DNA from: Chloroflexota bacterium
GTDB lineage: Bacteria; Chloroflexota; Chloroflexia; Thermomicrobiales; UBA6265
DNA: 64,000 nt
Direction: 5' to 3'
Assembly (NCBI GenBank): GCA_023389575.1
Contig: JAEWEG010000025.1
Location: forward strand, 1-64,000
Shown: piece by piece, positions 25,187 through 34,453 of the stretch
How positions within the stretch are numbered: position 1 is the first letter of the stretch
Layout: every line of letters begins with the position of its first letter
The notes under the pieces: generated by a model
Database searches by the model: none
What the model was told of the DNA's origin: nothing
What the model saw: only the letters and a program-made list of their open reading frames with translations
Position numbers and translations under genes: made by a program

Positions 25187-25211
25187 AAGTGGACCGGCTC
25201 CATATCCACTT
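25187..25211. promoter_or_regulatory. Inverted repeat before MocR gene, likely operator
   Basis: AAGTGGACC begins at 25187 and CCACTT ends at 25211. AAGTGGA-like boxes are typical binding sites of MocR/PdxR regulators, and the site lies 52-76 bases before the MocR start in the divergent region. Confidence 0.5.
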
Positions 25212-25262
25212 TCGAGCAATTTCTTCAGCCACTTTGGCCGCCAGACTGGAGTCCGCACGCCC

Positions 25263-26729
25263 ATGGATCTCCTCATCACCATCGACCGCGACGCCTCCGA
25301 ACCGCTCGTCTCGCAGGTCTATCGTGGCATCCGCCAGGCCATCGAGCAGGAAACCCTTGGCCCGGGAGACCGCCTGGCATCCACCCGCGAATTCGCCCGC
25401 CAGCTTGGCATCACCCGCTTCACCGTCGACGATGCCTACGCCCGCCTCATCAGCGAGGGATACCTCGAAGCCCGCCACGGCTCCGGCACCTACGTCGCCG
25501 ACCGCGTCCACGTCCCGACCTTCGATGCCGGCGGCGAAACCAGGACCGCCACCCCCAGCCGAAAGCTCTCCACCTGGGCATCGAACCTCCGTCCCGAGCC
25601 AGCGTCCGAGTCCTTACCGGATGCGGTCGAGTTCAACTTCTACGCCGGCACCCCCGCGCTGGACAGGCTTCCCACCGCTGTCTGGCAGCGCCTCATCCGC
25701 CGGGAAGCCCGGGAGCAGGCCGCCGCCAGTTACACCTACGGCTACACCGCCGGTCTTCCCGCGCTGCGAGAAGCAATCGCCGCGTGGGTGGCTCGCTCAC
25801 GAGGTGTCACCTGCACCGCCGACCAGGTGCTCGTGACCAGCGGGGCGCAACAGTCGATGGACCTGGTCATGCGGATGCTGCTCGATCCGGGCTCGAAGGC
25901 GGTGGTCGAGGACCCCTGTTACCGTTTCGTCCGCCGCATCGCCTCGCTCACCGGGGCGTCCATCGTCCCCGTCCCGGTCGATGGCGCGGGGATGGATACG
26001 GATCAGCTTCCGGAGGCGGATCCCGCCATTCGTCTCGCCTGCATCACGCCGTCCCACCAGTACCCCACCGGCGCGATCATGCCACTGGCCCGCCGTCTCG
26101 ACCTGCTCGGTTGGGCCGAACAGACCGGCGCCCTCATCTACGAGGACGACTACGACGGCGAACTCCGCTACGATTCGCGCCCCGTGCCCGCCCTCGCCGC
26201 GATCGCCACTGGGAACGGCCCCAACAACGTCATCTACAGCGGCTCGTTTTCAAAAGTCCTCTTCCCCGCCCTCCGGCTCGGCTACATCATCCTCCCGCCC
26301 GACCTGGTGAGCCCCTTCACCGACGCCAAGGCAACCGTCGACCGCCACGCCCCCATCCTCAACCAGGCCGTGGTCGCCGCGTTCATCGCCGAAGGTCATT
26401 TCGAGCGCCACATCGCGAAGATGCGCCGCATCTACTCCGGCCGCCACGACGCCCTCATCTCCGCCATGGACGAACATCTCGCCGGTATCGTCCACCGCGA
26501 TGAGTCCATGCGGTCGGCCGGGCTCCACATCCTCACGCGATTCGATGTTGACCTGACCGAATCCGAACTGGAGGAACTGGCGTTCGCCAATGGCATCGGC
26601 CTCGAAGGCGCCAGCAAGTGCTACATCACCCCACCCGAGACACCGCACATCTTCTTGGGTTATGCGGCCCTCCCGGAAGAGCACATTCACGCTGGCATCG
26701 CCCGCCTCGGCCAACTCCTCCGATCGTGA
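25263..26729 (+). CDS. MocR/PdxR-family regulator with aminotransferase domain
   Basis: A 488-aa regulator. Residues 1-75 are a GntR winged helix (STREFARQLGITRFTVDDAYARL, GSGTYV). Residues ~115-480 are a fold-type I aminotransferase domain with LVTSGAQQSMDLVMRML, the Asp of YEDDYDGELRY and the PLP lysine in IYSGSFSKVLFPALRLGY. MocR proteins usually use PLP and a small amine to control vitamin B6 or amino-acid genes. ATG 25263 is used because the domain begins at once (MDLLITIDRDASEPL). The downstream nitroreductase is a possible target. Confidence 0.92.
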   Translation: MDLLITIDRDASEPLVSQVYRGIRQAIEQETLGPGDRLASTREFARQLGITRFTVDDAYARLISEGYLEARHGSGTYVADRVHVPTFDAGGETRTATPSRKLSTWASNLRPEPASESLPDAVEFNFYAGTPALDRLPTAVWQRLIRREAREQAAASYTYGYTAGLPALREAIAAWVARSRGVTCTADQVLVTSGAQQSMDLVMRMLLDPGSKAVVEDPCYRFVRRIASLTGASIVPVPVDGAGMDTDQLPEADPAIRLACITPSHQYPTGAIMPLARRLDLLGWAEQTGALIYEDDYDGELRYDSRPVPALAAIATGNGPNNVIYSGSFSKVLFPALRLGYIILPPDLVSPFTDAKATVDRHAPILNQAVVAAFIAEGHFERHIAKMRRIYSGRHDALISAMDEHLAGIVHRDESMRSAGLHILTRFDVDLTESELEELAFANGIGLEGASKCYITPPETPHIFLGYAALPEEHIHAGIARLGQLLRS

Positions 26730-26848
26730 GACCTAGCCATTTCGGCGATCGCCGCCTGGATACCTCCTATACGATGGGAAGTATTGCATGCTCGCCTGTC
26801 GTGGCCATCTCCGGTTCAGGCCGCGACTCCCTCCCGGAAGGGCTCCCC

Positions 26849-27412
26849 ATGAGTACCGTCATCCCCGACCTCGACTCCGTTGCCCAGTTGCGCAAAGTCC
26901 GTCAAACGCGGCGCTTCGAACCGACGCCGGTGTCAGGCGACCTCCTGGAGGAAGTGCTCCAGGTCGCCCGGTGGACGGGCAGTTCGATCAATACCCAGCC
27001 GTGGCACTTCGTGGTGGTCACCGATCCGGACCAGCTCGAGGCATTGAGCAAGACCTCGCCATGGATCGACTGGCTGGCGGACGCACCCATGGCGGTCGCC
27101 ATCGTGCTGGACGGCAAGCTGCCAGCGGTCGAGTACTTCGATGAGGGGCGGGTCACCGAGCGCATCCTGATCGCCGCGCGAATGCTCGGACTCGGCGCCG
27201 GAACCGCGTGGCTGGGCGATGAGGCTGGCCAAGCCCAGGCGAGGTCGATCCTCGGTGTGCCAGACGGCTACATCCTGCGTTCAGCGGTCGCCCTTGGCTA
27301 CCCGGCCCCAGCCAACGCCGCCTCCGGCAAACCGCTCGTTGCTGGCCGTTTTCCGCTGGATCAACTCGTGAGCCATGGCATCTTCACCGACCGAAAACCC
27401 GCCAGGTCGTAA
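26849..27412 (+). CDS. Nitroreductase-family flavoprotein
   Basis: A 187-aa FMN-dependent NAD(P)H oxidoreductase. The phosphate-binding VRQTRRFEPTPVSG near residues 16-29, WTGSSINTQPWHFVVV near 45-60 and the closing LGAGTAWLGDE match the family. ATG 26849 has GGAAGGG upstream; an earlier in-frame ATG at 26774 lacks support. Short for the family (typically ~200-220 aa). It follows the MocR gene by ~120 bases and probably has its own promoter. Physiological substrate unknown. Confidence 0.85.
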   Translation: MSTVIPDLDSVAQLRKVRQTRRFEPTPVSGDLLEEVLQVARWTGSSINTQPWHFVVVTDPDQLEALSKTSPWIDWLADAPMAVAIVLDGKLPAVEYFDEGRVTERILIAARMLGLGAGTAWLGDEAGQAQARSILGVPDGYILRSAVALGYPAPANAASGKPLVAGRFPLDQLVSHGIFTDRKPARS

Positions 27413-27434
27413 CCGCGGCGGGCGCCAGATAATG

Positions 27435-27468
27435 GGACCTACGGTCTGCGACGCGAGTCCGTGGGTCC
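27435..27468. terminator. Terminator between convergent genes
   Basis: GGACCTACGG (27435-27444) pairs with CCGTGGGTCC (27459-27468), one G-T pair, 14-base loop, between stops at 27412 (+) and 27475 (-). Confidence 0.55.
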
Positions 27469-27474
27469 ACCCGG

Positions 27475-28524
27475 TCAGGAGAACCGCACGCTGGACAGCC
27501 CCGGTTCTTCCGGCAGCGGATAGCAGCCATCCACCAGGTGAATCGAGCCATCGGCCGGCAGCAGGCCGCTCTCCATGTAGAGCGTGTTCGGCAGCGCCGC
27601 CAGCAGATGCAGGTGCGCGCCGCCCCCATGCGAGGCGTACGGAATGCCGAAGCCGTGCGCCATCAGCCCGATCTCCAGGCATTCGGTCAGGCCACCCGCC
27701 CGCCGCAGGTCCGGCTGCACCACGCCCACGCCTCGCCGCGCGAACAGGTCGCGGAACTGCGTAATTCCGTACCGGTTCTCGCCCGTCGCGATCGGGATGT
27801 GCAATCGGTCGGCCAGCATCACGTGGCCGTCAATGTCATCGGCCCGGATCGGCTCCTCGTACCAGACACACCCCATCTCCTGGTAGACCAGCCCGCGCCG
27901 TAGCGCCTCCGCCACCGAAAACGCCTGGTTCGCGTCCACCATCAGCGCCGCGTCCGGCCCGATCGCCCGCCGCACCGTCTCGATGCGGGCCACGTCCTCG
28001 CTCAACGTGTTGTCGCCCACCTTCATCTTCACGCCGCGGAACCCCTGCTCCATCGCCCGGGTGCAGACCGACGCGAGTCCGTCGTGGTCGAGTTCCAGCC
28101 AGCCGACCATCGCGTAGGCTGGCACCCGCTCCCGTTGCGCGCCAAGCAACCGCCACACCGGTTGGCCAACGGCCTTGCCGACAAGGTCCCATAGCGCCAG
28201 GTCGATCGCCGCGATCCCGAAGGTCGCCAGTCCGACGCTGCCGTGGTAATCCGTCAGCGTCCATAACCGCTGACGAATGCCCCGGATCTGGAAGGGGTCC
28301 ATCCCGATGATTTCCGGAACCAGCTCCCCCTCGATCAGCGCCGCCAGCACCGCCGGGCTGGCCGCCACTCGCCCGAAGTAGGTGCTGCTCTCGCCGGATA
28401 TCCCTTCGTCGGTATGGATCGTGACGTAGGTCGTGCCGTTCCGGTCCAGCAACTGGATCGCGTCTCGCACCGCGTGGGACTTCGCTTCGGAAGTGGAGGA
28501 AACCTCGACACGCGTGATCTTCAT
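27475..28524 (-). CDS. Mandelate-racemase-subgroup enolase-superfamily enzyme
   Basis: A 349-aa MR/MLE enzyme starting at ATG 28524 (AGGAG before it). All key residues are present: KxK in GVKMKVG, Asp in MVDANQAF, Glu in WYEEPI, Glu in ATGENRYG, and the His of YASHGGGAH as general base partner. This is the full mandelate-racemase set, used by racemases and by sugar-acid dehydratases. It lies 63 bases downstream of and in line with a complete PotABCD-like importer, so it may process what that importer brings in. Confidence 0.85.
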   Translation of the reverse strand: MKITRVEVSSTSEAKSHAVRDAIQLLDRNGTTYVTIHTDEGISGESSTYFGRVAASPAVLAALIEGELVPEIIGMDPFQIRGIRQRLWTLTDYHGSVGLATFGIAAIDLALWDLVGKAVGQPVWRLLGAQRERVPAYAMVGWLELDHDGLASVCTRAMEQGFRGVKMKVGDNTLSEDVARIETVRRAIGPDAALMVDANQAFSVAEALRRGLVYQEMGCVWYEEPIRADDIDGHVMLADRLHIPIATGENRYGITQFRDLFARRGVGVVQPDLRRAGGLTECLEIGLMAHGFGIPYASHGGGAHLHLLAALPNTLYMESGLLPADGSIHLVDGCYPLPEEPGLSSVRFS

Positions 28525-28587
28525 GGGGACTCCTGGGGGTCTATCGAACATTCGATCACCCGATCATCCCCCAGTCTCCCCAACCTG

Positions 28588-29409
28588 TCACGCCCTCGCC
28601 GATCGCTCCCGCCGCGCCCGGATCGCGGCCGCCACCTGGCCGATCACCAGCAGACCAATGGAGAACACCATCACGATGGTCGCGATCGCGTTGATCTCCG
28701 GCGAAATGAGGTAGCGAATCCGGTTGTAGATCACCAACGGCAGCGTCTGGACCCCGCCCCCGGCGACGAAGAACGTCAGCACGAACTCGTCGAACGAGAG
28801 GGTGAACGCGATCAGGGCCCCACCGATGATTCCCGGGCTCACCAGCGGCAGCGTCACCCGCCAGAACGTCCGCAACGGCGTCGCCCCCAGATCCGACGCG
28901 GCCTCCTCCAGGCGGAGGTCGAAGCCCGAAAAGCTCGTCAAAACGATCGTCAGCGTAAACGGCAAAGCGAAGATCACGTGGGCGATCAGGATCGTCAGGA
29001 ATCCCGTGTCGATCCCGATCCGGTTGAACCAGATCAACATCGACACCCCGCTCACGATTCCCGGGATCAGCATGGGCAAGTAGAACAGCCCCTGCACCGC
29101 GCCTCGCCCCGGAAACCGGTACCGGCTCAGTCCGTAGGCCGCCAGCAACCCCAGCGTCGACGCGATCAGCGAGGTCGCCACCGCGATCTGAAGCGAGGTC
29201 CACAATGCGTCGATGAGTTGGTCATCCTCGCCGAGGTCCGAATACCACACCGTGGTCAGGCCGTTCGGAATCGTCGCCCGCCCGTCGGGGTTGAACGACG
29301 TGATCGCCACCACCAGGATCGGGGCGAACAGGAACACGTACACCAACCCAGCATACGCCCGTAGCAGCAGGTCGCCCCGTCCCTGGCGCGGTCTCACCTC
29401 AGCGGCCAT
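28588..29409 (-). CDS. ABC permease, PotC-like
   Basis: A 273-aa permease of the spermidine/putrescine-iron-thiosulfate type. Six hydrophobic segments; the EAA loop reads LEEAASDLGATPLRTFWRVTLPLVSPG near residues 165-190. It overlaps the upstream permease by 11 bases, showing tight coupling. Last transporter gene before the enolase-superfamily gene. Confidence 0.9.
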   Translation of the reverse strand: MAAEVRPRQGRGDLLLRAYAGLVYVFLFAPILVVAITSFNPDGRATIPNGLTTVWYSDLGEDDQLIDALWTSLQIAVATSLIASTLGLLAAYGLSRYRFPGRGAVQGLFYLPMLIPGIVSGVSMLIWFNRIGIDTGFLTILIAHVIFALPFTLTIVLTSFSGFDLRLEEAASDLGATPLRTFWRVTLPLVSPGIIGGALIAFTLSFDEFVLTFFVAGGGVQTLPLVIYNRIRYLISPEINAIATIVMVFSIGLLVIGQVAAAIRARRERSARA

Positions 29410-30280
29410 AGATCTCCTCCACGTCCGCGAACCGGAAGAAGAGGGTCATCGCGATGATCACGATCACCGTCATCACGATCGAGAGCGCCGCTCCGAACGG
29501 CCAGTTGAATGCCTCGCCGAACTGGTTCGCGATCACGTTCCCCAGCATCACGTCCCCGGTCCCGCCCAGGAACTGCGGCGTTACGAACGATCCGAACACC
29601 GGAATGAAGAACAGGACGATCCCGGCGATCACGCCCGGCATCGTCAACGGCAGCACCACCCGCAGGAACGTCCGGAACGGCGTCGCCCCCAAGTCATGCG
29701 CCGCCTCGATGTACCGCTTGTCCAGGTTCCGGGCCGAGGCGTAGATCGGCAGGATCATGATCGGCAGGAACACGTGCACGAACCCCACGATCACCGCGAA
29801 CCTGCTGTACAGCATCCCCTCCGGAAATCCCGGTATCCAGCCCAGCGCGCTGTCCATGAACCCGTTCGTCTGCAGGATCCCGATCCACGCGTATGTCCGC
29901 ACGATGTAGCTCGTCCAGAACGGGATCAGCACCATCAGCAGCAGCACGCCCTGGCGCTTCGGATTCGCCACCGCCCCGATGTAGTACCCCACCGGATACG
30001 CCAGCAACAGCGCGATCACCGTCGCCAGCCCCGCGATCTCCAGCGTCCGGAAGAAGATGTTGCGATAGATGGGAGACGTCAGCACCCGGTCGTAATTCGC
30101 CCAGGTGAAGTCCTCCTGCATCAGCCCCGTATCGGCGTTCAGCGACCAGAAGCTGTACACCCCGATCAGCACCAGCGGGAGAATGACGAAACAGACCAGC
30201 ACCAGCACCGGCACGCCGATCGTCAGCGCGGGAATCCAGGGGAGTCGCCTCGGTCCAGCCGCGGGAGCGCTCGCCGCCAT
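29399..30280 (-). CDS. ABC permease, PotB-like
   Basis: A 293-aa permease with six hydrophobic segments and EAA loop YIEAAHDLGATPFRTFLRVVLPL near residues 190-212. It starts 3 bases after the ATPase stop. With the PotC-like partner it makes the pore of the importer. Confidence 0.9.
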   Translation of the reverse strand: MAASAPAAGPRRLPWIPALTIGVPVLVLVCFVILPLVLIGVYSFWSLNADTGLMQEDFTWANYDRVLTSPIYRNIFFRTLEIAGLATVIALLLAYPVGYYIGAVANPKRQGVLLLMVLIPFWTSYIVRTYAWIGILQTNGFMDSALGWIPGFPEGMLYSRFAVIVGFVHVFLPIMILPIYASARNLDKRYIEAAHDLGATPFRTFLRVVLPLTMPGVIAGIVLFFIPVFGSFVTPQFLGGTGDVMLGNVIANQFGEAFNWPFGAALSIVMTVIVIIAMTLFFRFADVEEIYGR

Positions 30281-30283
30281 CGC

Positions 30284-31351
30284 CTACACCCCCTCACCGT
30301 CCGGGATGATCACCAGGTCCTCCGGCCGCAGCCCCACCGAGACCGTCTCCCCCATCGCGTGCCGGTGGGCCGGATCGTCATGCGCGACATCGGCGGTCAG
30401 CTCCGTCCCATCCTCCAGCGCCAGCCGGTAGGACATCACCGCTCCCTTGTACACGCGGTCGCGCACCGTCGCCGTCATCCCGCCCAGAACGTCCAGCCGC
30501 ACCTTCTCCGGGCGAATCACCACCGCCACCCGGCCAACCTCACCGGCCACGGGCCCGGGAACCGTCACCTCGCCGGTCCCGATCCTCAACCGCGACGAGG
30601 TCGAATCCCCGTCCACGACCTGTGCTTCCAGCGTCTGCGCCCCCATGAAGCTCGCCACGAACCGCGTTTTCGGCCGCTCGAAGATCTCCTCGGCGCTGCC
30701 TTCTTGCTCCACCCGGCCCGCGTTCATCACCACGATGGTGTCCGACATCGTGAGCGCTTCTTCCTGGTCGTGCGTCACATAGATAAAGGTGATCCCCACC
30801 CGCTGCTGGATATGCTTCAGTTCGATCTGCATTTGCCGTCGCAGCTTCAGGTCGAGCGCCCCCAACGGCTCGTCAAGCAGCAGGACGGTCGGCTCCACCA
30901 CCAGCGACCGAGCCAACGCCACCCGCTGCTGCTGCCCACCGGAAAGCTGGCGCGGCTTGTGCGACCCGTGCGCCGGCAACTCCACCAGCGACAGCATCTC
31001 CTGTACCCGCTCGCTCACCTGTCGCTTCGGAACCTTGCGCTCTCGCAGGCCAAACCCGATGTTGTCCGCCACGCTCATGTGCGGAAACAACGCGTAGCTC
31101 TGGAACACCATGGAGGTGTCTCGCTGATGAGGTGGCCGGTTCCCCATCGCCTCACCGCGAATCGAAATCTCCCCGCTGTCCGGAAACTCGAATCCGCCGA
31201 TCATCCTCAGCGTGGTGGTCTTCCCGCATCCGGACGGCCCCAGGAACGTGACGAAATGCCCTCGCGGCACATCGAGGTTAATCGCATCCACCGCGGTCAT
31301 AGCACCGAACCGCTTGGTGACATTCCGGATACTCACGTCGTAGTCGGTCAT
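30284..31351 (-). CDS. ABC transporter ATPase, PotA-like
   Basis: A 355-aa ATPase. Walker A GPSGCGKTT at 38-46, Q-loop around VFQSYALFP (82-90), signature LSGGQQQR at 136-143, Walker B VLLLDEP at 156-162 and the H-loop VTHDQEEA soon after. Residues ~240-355 are the TOBE regulatory domain. ATG 31351 is used; a GTG five codons earlier is possible. Polyamine, Fe(III), thiamine and sugar-phosphate importers share this pattern, so substrate stays open. Confidence 0.93.
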   Translation of the reverse strand: MTDYDVSIRNVTKRFGAMTAVDAINLDVPRGHFVTFLGPSGCGKTTTLRMIGGFEFPDSGEISIRGEAMGNRPPHQRDTSMVFQSYALFPHMSVADNIGFGLRERKVPKRQVSERVQEMLSLVELPAHGSHKPRQLSGGQQQRVALARSLVVEPTVLLLDEPLGALDLKLRRQMQIELKHIQQRVGITFIYVTHDQEEALTMSDTIVVMNAGRVEQEGSAEEIFERPKTRFVASFMGAQTLEAQVVDGDSTSSRLRIGTGEVTVPGPVAGEVGRVAVVIRPEKVRLDVLGGMTATVRDRVYKGAVMSYRLALEDGTELTADVAHDDPAHRHAMGETVSVGLRPEDLVIIPDGEGV

Positions 31352-31418
31352 CGAGCCTGGCCCCACCGTGTCAGCGCGAACAGCCCGCGCCGGTCATCCC
31401 CCGCATACCGCTCCCGGT

Positions 31419-31449
31419 GCTGGCGGAAAGCCCCACGCCTCCCGCCAGC
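31419..31449 (-). terminator. Intercistronic stem-loop after binding-protein gene
   Basis: GCTGGCGG (31419-31426) and CCGCCAGC (31442-31449) form an 8-bp perfect stem in the 114-base gap between the binding-protein stop and the ATPase start. Confidence 0.5.
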
Positions 31450-31465
31450 CCGAAACCAGCTTCCT

Positions 31466-32590
31466 CTAGCTGAGCAAGACCTCGCTCCACACCTCGTCCA
31501 TCCGCTGCCGGACATCGGTGGCCAGGTCGATCGAGTTCACCAGGTTCGCCCCCTCCGGTGTCTCGAACCACGGCGCGAACTCTTCTGGAAGTTCGGCGTG
31601 GGCCTCTTCGTTCAGCGCCTCGTAGTACATCATGGTCATCTCGTGGGCCATCACGTCCGAGCGGATCAGGAAGTCGATGAACTGGTGCGCCTGGTCCACG
31701 TTTTCCGCCACCTTCGGAATCACCAACGTGTCCACGAAGGTCAGGCAGCCCTCTTCCGGCACGGTCCAGTTCACCGGGGCATCCTGGCTCATCGCCATCC
31801 GGCTCCGTCCCGCTGTCAACTGGCCCACCACGGCCTCTTCATTGATGAAGAGTTCCATGCCGTTCTGGTAGTCCTTCCAGTACTTGGACACGAGTTGCTT
31901 CTGCTCCAGCAGCGAATCACGGATCGCGTCCCAGTCGCCCGGGTTCAACGGATCGTCCCCCAGGTACAGCGCCGTGGTGCCGATCCGCGCCTGCGCCTGG
32001 TCCATCATCGTGATCTTGCCGCTGTACTGCTCATCCCACGTCACGCCCCACGTCGTCGGCGCCTCCGAGAACGTGTTCGTGTTGTACGTCAGGCAGTAGA
32101 ACACCCGGGTCCAGGGCACCGCGTAACTGCCGCCATCCTTGGCATAGATCTCGTTCTCCTGGAACTCGGCGTACAACTGTCCGTAGTTTTCCAGCTTCGA
32201 GATGTCCACCGGCTGCAACAGATCGGCCGACATCGCCCGCTGCACCCAGTCCGTCGTCCCAATCAGGAAGTCCGTCTGCTCGCCCGCGTTGAGCTTCGCC
32301 CACCACTCATCGTTGCTGGCGTACGTGCTGACCGTGTTGACCGTGATCCCGGTTTCTTCCTCGAACTGCGGGATAACCTCTTCCAGGAACGGCACGTACA
32401 GGTACATCACATTCAGTTCGCCGCCATCCTGGAAGCTCAGGTTCGGAGCCGCGTACCGGCTGGATGGCGCGCCCAACGCCACCAGCGGCGACGCGGCCGC
32501 GACCGCCGCCCCACCCGCCACCAGGGAGCGCCGGTTGATCTTCCTGCCCGAAGCACTCGAAATGCTGGATGTCATGGATGCGTTCTTCAT
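31466..32590 (-). CDS. ABC substrate-binding protein, PotD/PotF-like
   Basis: A 374-aa exported binding protein. The Tat motif is RRSLVAGG at about residues 20-27, cleaved near ALGAPS. The mature chain (LNVMYLYVPFLEEVIPQFEEETGITVN; NEIYAKDGGSYAVPW) is of the PotD class. ATG 32590 has AAGGAA at good spacing. First gene of the five-gene transcript binding protein-ATPase-permease-permease-enolase enzyme. The acidic pocket residues that define polyamine binding cannot be aligned confidently by eye, so the ligand could also be a sugar acid. Confidence 0.85.
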   Translation of the reverse strand: MKNASMTSSISSASGRKINRRSLVAGGAAVAAASPLVALGAPSSRYAAPNLSFQDGGELNVMYLYVPFLEEVIPQFEEETGITVNTVSTYASNDEWWAKLNAGEQTDFLIGTTDWVQRAMSADLLQPVDISKLENYGQLYAEFQENEIYAKDGGSYAVPWTRVFYCLTYNTNTFSEAPTTWGVTWDEQYSGKITMMDQAQARIGTTALYLGDDPLNPGDWDAIRDSLLEQKQLVSKYWKDYQNGMELFINEEAVVGQLTAGRSRMAMSQDAPVNWTVPEEGCLTFVDTLVIPKVAENVDQAHQFIDFLIRSDVMAHEMTMMYYEALNEEAHAELPEEFAPWFETPEGANLVNSIDLATDVRQRMDEVWSEVLLS

Positions 32591-32909
32591 GGTGAGGTTC
32601 CTTCCTGTGTCCCGTTCGAACCACGCGCACACCGCCTCCGCGGGAATCACGATCCCACCGGATACCCGTCACGAACGCCATCGCCACGTTCCGGTATCCG
32701 CGTGCCAATCAGTCGTGCCCCCTTCCGCCATCGTCTATCCAGAGCGGATTCCTGTCAGGTTGTGTGTCATGTTGCGGCAATCCTACCCCATCCCACGTTT
32801 CGGGCTCGCCCGCCGCCTGGTTCGCCCGCCAACCTTGCCCCAATCAGCGAGCGCCCGCTTGTGCGCGTCGTCCATCCTTTCGCCATGATCGTCCCGCATT
32901 AACGCAGCA

Positions 32910-32935
32910 GGCCCGGAAGCAGACGCTTCCGGGCC
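32910..32935 (-). terminator. Terminator of the nirK-like gene
   Basis: GGCCCGGAAGC (32910-32920) and GCTTCCGGGCC (32925-32935) make a perfect 11-bp stem with a 4-base loop, about 95 bases after the nirK-like stop and before the next operon. Confidence 0.7.
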
Positions 32936-33029
32936 CGGCCCTCCGGCCGCCCAGGTGGGACGGGCGACCAGAGTGGTGTGGATTGTGAAGGCATGCCCCC
33001 AGCGCGATGCCTCCCAGGTAATGGTCTCG

Positions 33030-34121
33030 TTACTCCGCGTTGATGATCGCGATCGCCCCGTGGGTCGCATGTCCGAACGCGTGGTTCACGGCGATGTACT
33101 CGCCCGGCTCGTCCAGCGTGAACTCCACGCAGGCACCGTCGCCGGGGCCAATCGTGATGCCCTGCAGGCCGTACAGCGGGTTCGCCGGGTTGGCATTCAC
33201 GTAGGCCTTGTCGAAAATCGCGCCAACCACGTGGAAGCTGCACCAAATGTTTGGCCCGGCGTTCACCACGAAGATGCGGACCGGTTCACCGACCTTCACC
33301 GTGATGGGGTTCTCGACGTACTGATTGGCGTACCCGTTGAAGGTCACCAGATCCATCATCGCGCCGCTGGCGAGCATCATCTTCGCCATGCTCGGCACCT
33401 GAATCTCGTCGTCCGGGTTCTCGAAGTAGTACTCGTTCTGCACGAATACCAGTTCCTGCGCCGGTGACCAGCCTTCCTGCGGGTCGACGATCATCGTGCC
33501 GAACATCCCGGCTCCGATGTGCATCAACACTGGCGCGGTGCCGCAGTGGTACATGTACGCGCCCGGCGTGGTTGCCGTGAAGGTCCAGGTGAATTCCTCA
33601 CCCGGGGCGACGTTGCGGTAGTTCACGTTGGGCGGCGTCTTCGCTGAGTGGTAGTCGAGCGAGTGGGTGATCGCGCCCTCGTTGCGGACGGTCACCGTTA
33701 CTTCGTCGCCCTGAACCACGCGATGCACTGGACCGGGAATCGTCCCGTCCCAGGTCCAACCGGCATACGGCGTGTCCTTCGCCACGAACACCGTCGCGTC
33801 GATCGCCGTAATCGTGATGTCCTTCGGGCCTGGTTCCACTGGCTGGATGAATGGGTCGTAGACCACATGCTCGACCGGCGCCGAAGGCACCGGCGTGGAA
33901 TCGCCTGTCCCGTGTTCGGGGTCGTGACCGCCGGAGTACGCCCCTTCCGGCGTCGCCTCGTCCTGGGCCAGCGCGCCCGCCGCCATGAAGCCCGGCGTGG
34001 CGATGCCGAGCGCGGCCGCCGCCTTCAGGAACGCCCGTCGGTCGGGCGCCTGCTGGGCCAACCGCTGCCCAAGCGTGGTCGAATCCAAATCAACGTTGAC
34101 TGGTAGCCGCATGAATCCCAT
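33030..34121 (-). CDS. nirK: NirK-like copper-containing nitrite reductase (two-domain cupredoxin)
   Basis: A 363-aa exported copper enzyme with a Tat leader (RRAFLKAAAALG, cleavage near ALAQD). NirK reduces nitrite to NO using a type 1 and a type 2 copper. The full ligand set is visible: type 1 His153, Cys193, His201, Met206; type 2 His158 and His192, with a C-terminal His around 347-354; active-site Asp156 (HSLDYH) and His297 (SFHVVG). GAGAGGAG precedes the ATG. No other denitrification gene is in the window. A different two-domain multicopper oxidase activity cannot be excluded, but the Asp/His pair favours nitrite reduction. Confidence 0.8.
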   Translation of the reverse strand: MGFMRLPVNVDLDSTTLGQRLAQQAPDRRAFLKAAAALGIATPGFMAAGALAQDEATPEGAYSGGHDPEHGTGDSTPVPSAPVEHVVYDPFIQPVEPGPKDITITAIDATVFVAKDTPYAGWTWDGTIPGPVHRVVQGDEVTVTVRNEGAITHSLDYHSAKTPPNVNYRNVAPGEEFTWTFTATTPGAYMYHCGTAPVLMHIGAGMFGTMIVDPQEGWSPAQELVFVQNEYYFENPDDEIQVPSMAKMMLASGAMMDLVTFNGYANQYVENPITVKVGEPVRIFVVNAGPNIWCSFHVVGAIFDKAYVNANPANPLYGLQGITIGPGDGACVEFTLDEPGEYIAVNHAFGHATHGAIAIINAE

Positions 34122-34392
34122 CGTGAACTCCTCTCACCGGGCGCACCTGAATGGAACGCCCCCGTTCCGCGAAGGGTGTTGGTTTCCTCACGAACCCGCG
34201 TGCTCGCCAACTCCCTTGACCCTAGTTTGGTTCAGTCAGGGAAAGGGTACCTCAGACCGGAAGGTGGTTTCCTTAGCACTCCGGGGTAGTTGCCCCTCAC
34301 CCCACCGGGTAGGACAACCGCGAACACCTCTCTCACCTTCCATCCCGCAGCCGGATGAGGCGCCTCCGAGCCCATGCCGACCCGTCCTCGTG

Positions 34393-34408
34393 TAGTCCTT
34401 TAGGACTA
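34393..34408. promoter_or_regulatory. 7-2-7 palindrome upstream of putative RNA promoter
   Basis: TAGTCCT TT AGGACTA is a perfect inverted repeat with the 7-2-7 geometry of NarL/FixJ-class sites (NarL consensus TACYYMT; one mismatch per half). It ends 10 bases before the -35 box at 34419 and is centred near -53 from the predicted start, a usual activator position. It also lies 272 bases upstream of the divergent nirK-like gene. Confidence 0.5.
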
Positions 34409-34418
34409 GCCCGAATGG

Positions 34419-34447
34419 TTGCCATTTCCTGGTCCTCACCCTAGAAT
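34419..34447 (+). promoter_or_regulatory. Strong sigma-70-type promoter
   Basis: TTGCCA (34419-34424), 17-bp spacer, TAGAAT (34442-34447): each hexamer differs from consensus at one position. No credible ORF follows for 500 bases, so the product should be RNA. Confidence 0.65.
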
Positions 34448-34453
34448 GATGAC

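Noticed and set aside
29213..32902. A 1229-codon plus-strand open frame over the Pot-like operon
   Set aside because: Opposite strand of four clear transporter genes; it is a product of high GC at the third codon position.
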